Shown here piece by piece: positions 57,394 to 64,000 of a stretch of DNA of 64,000 nt (position 1 is the stretch's first letter; each line of letters opens with the position of its first letter). Source of the DNA: Whalleya microplaca (Eukaryota; Ascomycota; Sordariomycetes; Xylariales; Xylariaceae); assembly GCA_022497155.1 (NCBI GenBank), contig MU385713.1:124001-188000 (forward strand), written 5' to 3'. The position numbers and the translations under genes are program-made. Under the pieces are notes generated by a model. That model was not told where the DNA came from. It made no database searches and saw nothing but the letters and a program-made list of their open reading frames with translations.

Positions 57394-58324
57394 TCACGCG
57401 TACAACCACGCGTTGCCCGAACTCCTGCGGTCCCGGCCTCTCTCGTACAGCCACTTACTGTTCAGGCCGACCGTGCTCCTCTTTCCGTTCGCGGAACTCG
57501 GACTCGGGGTGTCCGGGCCTACACTTCCGAAGAACGACCCCGTGCTAGCGCCCAGGCTAGCACCCAGGCCACCACCCAGCGGGGTCGGGGTGCCCAGGGA
57601 TCCGAAGGACGAGCGGCGGGCGCCGTTCATGGCCTTCTGCAGCAGCGGGCTGCCCGGCGACGCCAGCGCGTTGAAGCCTCCACTGCCCCCATTCCCGGCG
57701 GCCGGGCTGCCGTAGTTGGAGGCGCCGCTGCGGTTCGACGCCGGTGAGATCGAGAAGCTGCGCTTGCTACCCGCAGAGCCGGAGATCGAGGGCGTGCGCG
57801 AGTACCGCGGCGGCGTACTGTACACGGATCCCGGGGTCGGCGGTGCTGAGGACGGCGGCAGTCCTAGCAGGCGTCTTTGTCCGGGGGTCAGGGGGATGTC
57901 GGACATGTCGTCTTTCGCCCTCATCAAGGGGAGACATTGGAAGAATCCATCGATGACGGGTATAACGAGAGCGGTCCAGTAGAAATATCTGGTGTATTGC
58001 CAGACACTGGATGGCGATGTTAGCTATGTGGTCTATAGGTTGAGCTGGGGGCTGGGATCTGGCATACTAGTAGGGAAATGAACGCTTAGGCGGCAGGAAG
58101 CTCGCGAGAAGAGAGTGTATGCCGAGCACCGCTAGGAAGACGGCGATGTCTATGGCGATATGCTTAATATTCTTTTCGGTGAAGTTGTTCTTGCTCTGCC
58201 GCCGGGTGATCTCTTGCAGTCGCGGGTGTTTCCAATTGCCTGGGCTGTCGACAACTGGCGTCGCTGGCGTCGTGGGAGTCTTCTTCGGGGTCGATAGCGC
58301 AACCTGGGCCGTTGACGAAGACAT
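57394..58324 (-). CDS. POM34: Nucleoporin POM34 (nuclear pore membrane protein)
   Basis: Exons are 58068-58324 and 57394-58006, with a 61-bp intron (gtatgc...ccag), giving 289 aa. Pom34 is an integral membrane component of the pore ring, working with Pom152 and Ndc1. The N terminus is Ser/Thr/Pro-rich; two membrane segments lie at about residues 54-73 (IAIDIAVFLAVLGIHSLLAS) and about 91-109 (YFYWTALVIPVIDGFFQCLP), with the intron between them. Next come DIPLTPGQRRLLGLP, a conserved-looking family motif, and a Gly/Ser-rich tail. The splice rebuilds SFPY-YVWQYTRYFYW in phase. Family assignment rests on topology and the TPGQRRLLGL motif. Confidence 0.85.
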
Positions 58325-59154
58325 GCTTGCGGGATTTGTGTCGCAATACAGATATGAATACGTGGCTGTTGCTCTGAGGTTGTCGCAGGTTGTCGCCTGG
58401 AGGTTGCGCGGGCGCTTCTCTCGTTGGAGACAACCCAGGTTAGGTAGCTTGATGAAGGGAGGAAAAGCTGTTGAAGGCTACTAAATATCGAACTTGCATA
58501 GAAGTGGTCGTATTACCTGTTTTGTTAGTAAGTACCTGAGGTTGGTTAGTATCGCCGTGCTGCGAAAGCAGCTGTCGTTGAAATGGCCTGCCAATTGTTG
58601 CTTTGTTTTCTTTGGGAGGCTGCATGTGCTTTCCAGGCGTTGCGAAAACAATGCCATAGGCAGGCTGGCAGGGCAGGGGCAGCTCTAGCCACAGGCAGGG
58701 ATCCCGCTAGTGCCCCTCGAGCCACAATTCAATGTTCTTAGGTGGGTACCAAGGTACGGATGTACATGCGGATACGTGGGTAAAGGTACGTGGGTACTTC
58801 CCAAATTAGTCATGGAGATGTTGGTCTTCATTATGTAATAATGTGCTTCCCTCATGTGGCCTGTGCGCCATGGCTCGGGATTCGAACGACACATCCGCCC
58901 GAGTTGGGACGTCACAGCCTGGAGGTCTACGCCCCACCCAACAGCCATTTCATCCTTCGATTTCAGTCAGCATATCTCATCCCTCAACGCTGCTTTACTC
59001 TCTCTTCTCTCATCAATGTTACTTTGTGATATTCGATGGTGGCGTTATATATCAATGACAACTTAAGAGTGTGTAAACGAGAACACTCACTCGAGACATT
59101 GCGTCCTTGTCTAGCTTCGTAAGCACTTATAGCCTAGCCTTGTCGTCGTCCATC
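58325..59154. other. Divergent promoter region of POM34 and the AMP-binding gene
   Basis: No gene is seen. At 58741-58800 there are degenerate tandem copies of ggtacg/gtgggtac (for example ggtgggtaccaaggtacgga), part of the TACC/GGTA motif family of the window. A B-box-like gttcgaatccc on the minus strand near 58878 lacks the rest of a tRNA. Confidence 0.45.
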
Positions 59155-60914
59155 ATGAGTGCCGAAGGCATCTTGAACCAGCTCGACGAGGGGCTGAGCT
59201 CCCTCCTTGCCCAGTGGAATGGCTACTCTACTGCTATTGTCACTGGCCTTGTGCTGCTTATAACGTACTCTGTCATGACCCGGGTTGAACCAGAAATCCA
59301 TCCTATGCTTCTGGCTCGCCAGGCTTCAGGCTCAGCCGTCCGTCAAGAAGGGGAATCCCCTGTCTACCGTGGACACTCGGCCCCACACAGCATGCCTCTC
59401 AACAGCGGCTTGAACGTCAAGGAGCCAGGTGCTTCGAAATGGTCCATGGGTAGAGATGGTGATTTGAGGGATGTCTGGCGGAGAGCTGTGTCCGGAACAC
59501 CAGACGAAAATGGTCCTAAGGGAAAGGGGCGTATCTTGACTGTGTTGGGAAGCGAGAAAGTTCTCGAGCATACCCTCGGTATGGAATTATCATCCTGCTT
59601 GGAATGATTTAGAACTAACAGTTTGTAGGCGACATTACTCGGCAAATCAATCTTGTTGGACAGCACATTGCATCTCAAGGAGGAAAGAAGGTAGCCATCT
59701 ACCTCCCTAACTCTATCGAATTCATCGCAACATTATTCGCGTGCAGTTTCTACAACTTGACCCCTATCCTCCTTCCATTTGACCAGCCGGAGAGCACGGT
59801 CGTCTCAATGCTTCAGAGATCCGGTGCCGACACCGTGGTTACTGCACCAGGCGCTTTCCCATTTGACAGTGTCGTTAATGGCTATCCAGCCCTCCGTCAA
59901 CTCATCTGGGTTGTCGATGAGGGCAGCAAGCATCTAGACTGGAATGAGGTACCCAAGGGCATGGGTGGTAGAGTTAACGTGTCTACCTGGCAAGACATCT
60001 TAAACGATAACCCCGTCACGGCCGGCACAGAACTGCCTCCGTCCGACCCCAAGGCTGAGGTCCAGGACGTCATCATCTTCTGGCAATCTAAACCTAGCAA
60101 ACTCGAGGAAATGGTCCGATTCACGCAAGGAAATCTCGTCTCCGCCATCTCGGCCCAACTCACCGCAGTACCCGTCAGGGAACGTTTCTCGCCGGCCGAC
60201 CTGTTCCTGCCGGCGGCATCGCTCTCCTCATCATTCACTCTCGTCCTCACCCTCGCCGCCCTCTACTCCAACTCATCCGTGGCCTTCAACTCCGTCGCCG
60301 GGACCGCGCCCGACCTCAGCCTCGCCACGACCGGCATCGCGCCCACCGTCGTAGTCGCGACTCCACAGACCCTGAAGAAGACGCACGCGGAGACCAAGGC
60401 GCGGACCGCCGCCTCCCTCCTCAGCCGCGCCTCGCACTGGGCGCAGACGCGCAGCATCGTACAAAACGGCGCCATGCCCGCCACCTCCTTCCTGGCCTCG
60501 TACAACGACGCGCTGCGCCCCGCCGTGGGCATCACCCCGGGGAAGCTGCGCCTGCTGTACGTGGGCGAGGCGGCCGGCGGCGACACCCCGCTGCTCTCCG
60601 AGGCCGAGCTGTCCGACCTGCGCGTGTTCACCGGCGCGCGCGTCGTCTACGCGCTCACGGCGGCGCCCGTCGCGGGCGCCGCGGCCCAGACCCAGTTCCA
60701 CGACTACCGATTGCATGGGGACGGGAGCGGGTCGCACTTCGGCCCGCCGCTAAGCAGCACGGAGGTGTTGTTTAGGGATACGCCTACGCGCACGATCACG
60801 GACGAGGATTACGCCGGCGAGATCGTGGTCCGGGGACCTGCGGTCGTGGGGGGCGAGGCGGGGCTGGGGGTCGAGGGGAGGATGCGGGTTGATAATGTTG
60901 TTGCTTATGTTTGA
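59155..60914 (+). CDS. Membrane-anchored AMP-binding (adenylate-forming) protein, probably a pseudoenzyme
   Basis: Exons are 59155-59578 and 59629-60914, with a 50-bp intron (gtatgg...gtag), giving 569 aa. The ATG at 59155 is the first in frame. One membrane segment lies near the N terminus (about residues 24-40, AIVTGLVLLITYSVM). The body has the N-terminal subdomain of acyl-CoA synthetase-like enzymes: GQHIASQGGKKVAIYLPNSI, then EFIATLFACSFYNLTPILLP. Where the P-loop YTSGTTGxPKG should be, it reads IIFWQSKPSKLEEMVRFTQG, with no Ser/Thr/Gly-rich loop. The TGD/hinge and the whole C-terminal lid domain are missing; it stops after GEIVVRGPAVVGG and about 20 residues. Adenylation is therefore doubtful; a scaffold or lipid-droplet/ER role is conceivable. 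The 3' third is very GC-rich. Confidence 0.85.
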
Positions 60915-61863
60915 AGAGATGGATAGTTGAATGGATGGATGAAATAAAGATGAATGGTGGTATATGTAGGGGTTGAGCGTGGTTTGTGAGATGAGAGAGA
61001 AAGAGAGGAAATCGTATTGGTTCCTCATGCATGGTTCCAAGGTTGCTAGAGATGTTTTGAAGCTTTTTAGCAGGCGAGATTGATTGAATTGTAATTTCTT
61101 CGATACGTGTATGGAACTTGGACCCTCGAGCCCAGGCTCAGGCTGAGGCTCAGGGGTAGTTACTATATAAACCGAATTATGTCCACGCTTTCCTACAACA
61201 CGTTGCCTGACTGGCTTTATGTATGTGTGTATTTGATTTCTGACATGCATGGGGTCTTATTCCCTGGGTGAGTCTGGAGTCGGATGTTGTATCGATTGGC
61301 CGGTACCGAGGGGATTCTATACATGGTAGATAGATATATGCGGTTTGTGTGGCTTAGGGGGTATATATCAGCTGAGAATCATGAACTGTCTTCACAGCTC
61401 GCCATTGGTCCGTATACTCGATTTCACGACTAAAGGGCTTAGACAATCCCTTATGATGGCAGATTTCATCACCATACCGTACGTAGTATAACAGTTTAGC
61501 TTGCAGCAGTGATATCTGCCATGAAAATCTACACCATAGGCATCACGACAAACTCAACGATCTAGGACTGTATTGCAAATGCTTCATCCGTTTGGTACCC
61601 GCACCATCGTGCCTACAATCGTACTCATGTACACCTCAAACTCATCATGACCGACCATATCTGTCTCAATTAACCAGCAAGCACATCCGGAACTCCGAAC
61701 CCATGAGTGCCAACAGAACAGGAATCCATCATCATTACGTCCACCATAGGCAACCAGTCACACGTCTTCCCCCCCCCCCCTAATGACAGACAGACAGGCT
61801 ACCATGATCATCTCACTACATGTACCACCCCTGAATCCCCCTCCCCAGGCACGAATCACACAC
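60915..61863. other. Convergent intergenic region
   Basis: The 3' flanks of the AMP-binding gene and MCM5. A 12-C run lies at 61769-61780. A minus-strand frame at 60750-61250 overlaps the AMP gene end and is not gene-like. Confidence 0.45.
61769..61780 (+). repeat. Poly-C run (12 nt)
   Basis: Uninterrupted run of 12 C about 85 bp past the MCM5 stop codon; prone to slippage and assembly error. Confidence 0.85.
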
Positions 61864-64000
61864 TCACGCACCATTCCGGTAAACCTGCGCCCCCTGGTTC
61901 CGGAACATAATCGTATCCCTCCTCTGCAGAATCATCAACGCGCGATTAAGCGCCTGCTCACTACACCCCTTCGCCTCGACGAACTCCCGTCGCAGCGTCG
62001 CGAGCGACGTGCTCCAGCCGATGGGCAGTCTCCGACGGAGTTCCGCCTCCAGGCGCGAGACCTCCTCGTTCAGCTCGCGGCTGCCGTGGTTCGCGCTGCC
62101 CTGCGTGACCGCGTCCATGGTGCTGCACAGGAAGAGGCGGATGGCCTCGTCGACGTGGGACTCGGTCGCCACGGGCGACAGGGTCAGTTTGGCCAGCGCC
62201 TCCGTGATGCGCACGATGGCTTCGAGCTGGCGCACTGTGATTGGGATGCTGGAGCGCGTGTTCGCTTCGAGCTCGGAGGCGTGCACTTGTCGCCGGATGG
62301 ACACGAAGTGCGAGGAGAGCTTCTCGGCTGCTTCGGGGGAGAGGCGGGGGGCACAACGCCTGGGATGGGGGGTTAGCTTTGCTTTGCTTGGGGGGGTATT
62401 TTGGAGAGCAAGGTGGGTCTGTTGGGGTGGGTAAGGGGAAGGGGTGTTAGCTTACGATTTGCAGTAGCTGAGATACCGGCGCATCTTCTCGACGGGGACT
62501 TCGCCCTCGACTTGCTCCTCGAGCCCGCGCCCGCCCATATGGATGCCCATGACGTGCTTGGCGATGCGCTCGTCCTTCTCGCGGGTGTGCTCGTCTTTGA
62601 CGATGAAGATCATGTCGAAACGGGACAGGATGGTCGTCTGGAAGTCGATGTTTTCGCCCGGCGTCTTCATGTCGTCGTAGCGGCCGAAGATGGGGTTGGC
62701 GGCGGCGAGGACGGACGTCCGGGCGTTGAGGATCGTGGTGATGCCTGCCTTGGCGATCGAGATCGTCTGCTGTTCCATGGCTTCGTGGATGGCCACTCGG
62801 TCTTCGTCTCGCATCTTGTCGAACTCGTCGATACAGACGACGCCGCCATCCGCCAACACCATGGCACCGCCTTCTAGGTAAAATTCCCGTGTGGAATGAT
62901 CGCGTTGGACTGATGCCGTCAGACCAGCTGCCGAGGAACCCTTGCCAGAGGTATAGATGGAGATGGGTGCAGCTTTCTCGACGAACTTCAACAGCTGGGA
63001 TTTCGCCGTACCCGGGTCACCAAGTAGAAGTACATTGATATCACCTCTCAGCTTCATGCCATCTGGCAGAATCTTTTTGGAGCCACCGAGGAGCAGGCAT
63101 AATATGGCCTTCTTGATATCTCGGTTTCCGTAGATTGACGGCGCAATGCAGTCAGCCATGATATTGTAGAGATCAGGCCTTCGGCTAAGCTCCATGAATT
63201 CTTGCTCTTCTTCCTCGGAAAAGAGTGAATGGCCCTTCGCTGTTGAATCCATATCTGTCTGGATACCCACAGCTCGTAAGTATGGTGTTCTGATCGCTAC
63301 TGCGCCACTAGTTGAAGATTTCTTGGAGCCCTTGTTCTGGTAGATGGAGAAGATGCCCATAATGGTGCATCTTGAGCCTGGGACGACCCTGTTCGTGAGA
63401 TATCGATCCGCAGAGATGAGGACATGTCGAGGGAGTTCACCGACTGGGACCTGATCAGGGGCTTCTTGCAGCTTGATAATTTGTTGGTCCACAAACTTGG
63501 ACTTCTCATGGATAACGAAGTATGGATCCATGGGACACTTTTCAGAGGGGTCGTTTGCAGCTCGCTGACGACCACATTGTCTTGGTAGTGTGACACCAGT
63601 GAAGCCGGCTAGGATGGGAACTAGCTGGGTATGCAGACAATTCCGGCATTGGATATGTAATTCGGTGGCTTTCGAGGACATGACGGAGGCTCCGATTACA
63701 ATACCGGGCACTCTGACCAGTCTTGCGATGGTTTCCGAGTCGAGGTTTCGGATGGAAACATCTTCGGCGGTAGAGTGGAGGAGTAGTTGGTGTTCGGGGA
63801 TGACGGCCTTGGGGTCGTGAGGGAAGACAATTCGGTGTGTACATTTCCGCAATGCTCCTTCAAACTGTATGGAATTAGTTTGTTTCTTGTTTGATGTCTT
63901 CTAGTATGATGCGACTCGCCAGTGGAATGATCTCGGCAGGTTCTGTGACCAAGCGATGCGCCAGCTCTTCGTTGTACTTGATCAAATCTGTTATATTCAC
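61864..64000 (-). CDS. MCM5: MCM5 replication licensing helicase subunit (5' end outside the window)
   Basis: Visible exons: 63920-64000 (continuing beyond the edge), 62456-63864 and 61864-62359, giving about 661 residues of the C-terminal part. Mcm5 is part of the Mcm2-7 helicase loaded at origins. Evidence: [21 protein letters not shown] across the first intron, a Cys-rich zinc finger (CRNCLHTQ ... CGRQ ... CPMD), Walker [14 protein letters not shown], Walker [11 protein letters not shown], sensor [12 protein letters not shown], arginine finger SRFDMIF, and the C-terminal winged-helix region ending [10 protein letters not shown]. The intron at 63865-63919 (55 bp) starts with GC rather than GT (gcgagt...acag) and has a branch-like actaattc; the last intron (62360-62455) is GT-AG. 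Confidence 0.96.

Noticed and set aside
58866..58885. B-box-like sequence gttcgaatccc on the minus strand, suggestive of a tRNA
   Set aside because: The T-arm stem does not pair and no A box, anticodon arm or acceptor stem is present. A similar ttcgaat at about 56335 fails the same way.
60273..60737. 154-aa minus-strand frame rich in Gly/Arg
   Set aside because: Antisense to the GC-rich end of the AMP-binding gene.

Overview
This window is nuclear DNA of a filamentous ascomycete (Pezizomycotina, most likely a Sordariomycete; the class is an inference from gene content). Evidence: many 49-165 bp introns with GT...AG ends and CTAAC/CTAAT-like branch points, a SepA/Bni1-type formin, a Zn2Cys6 regulator, a Clr5-domain protein, and an AT-rich, retroelement-derived relic of the kind left by repeat-induced point mutation (RIP). 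I find no tRNA, rRNA or CRISPR array. Coordinates of spliced genes were worked out by hand from reading frame and splice-site consensus.

Layout. 0-4 kb: a dispersed repeat, one small lysine/glutamate-rich ORF and a long leader region. 4.0-9.3 kb: the formin (1727 codons, 2 exons). 10.5-13.3 kb: two tandem minus-strand genes for mitochondrial proteins (CYC2-like flavoprotein, AIM32-like ferredoxin). 14.9-29.2 kb: accessory-looking and AT-rich, with an APH-like kinase, a secreted S33/TAP-like peptidase, a divergent Zn2Cys6 factor, a GC-rich SDR, a cytochrome P450 pseudogene with four single-base frameshifts, and a Clr5 protein. 29.2-37.6 kb: gene-poor, with a second copy of the dispersed repeat, an uncharacterised 229-aa gene, a Ser/Thr kinase, a broken chromodomain relic in very AT-rich DNA and a predicted membrane protein. 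37.6-46.4 kb: a secreted CE1-type esterase, a PrmC/HemK-type methyltransferase (MTQ1), mitochondrial leucyl-tRNA synthetase and a seven-exon secreted sulfatase. 48.2-54.7 kb: a LAT-type amino-acid permease and a 910-aa protein with a C-terminal HicA-like fold candidate. 54.7-57.4 kb: repeats and palindromes. 57.4-64 kb: nucleoporin POM34, a membrane-anchored degenerate AMP-binding protein, and MCM5, cut by the window edge.

Functionally, core genes (formin, CYC2, AIM32, MTQ1, LeuRS, POM34, MCM5) alternate with accessory islands (about 14-37 kb and 54.7-57.4 kb). Four core genes serve mitochondria and form two same-strand neighbouring pairs. The regulator, SDR and dead P450 between 20.5 and 27.4 kb may be the remains of a small metabolic cluster. 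The most interesting leads are the HicA-like C terminus of the 910-aa protein, the truncated adenylate-forming pseudoenzyme, the P450 decaying only by net -1 lesions, a template-switch-like hairpin at 22.55 kb and a GC-AG intron in MCM5.
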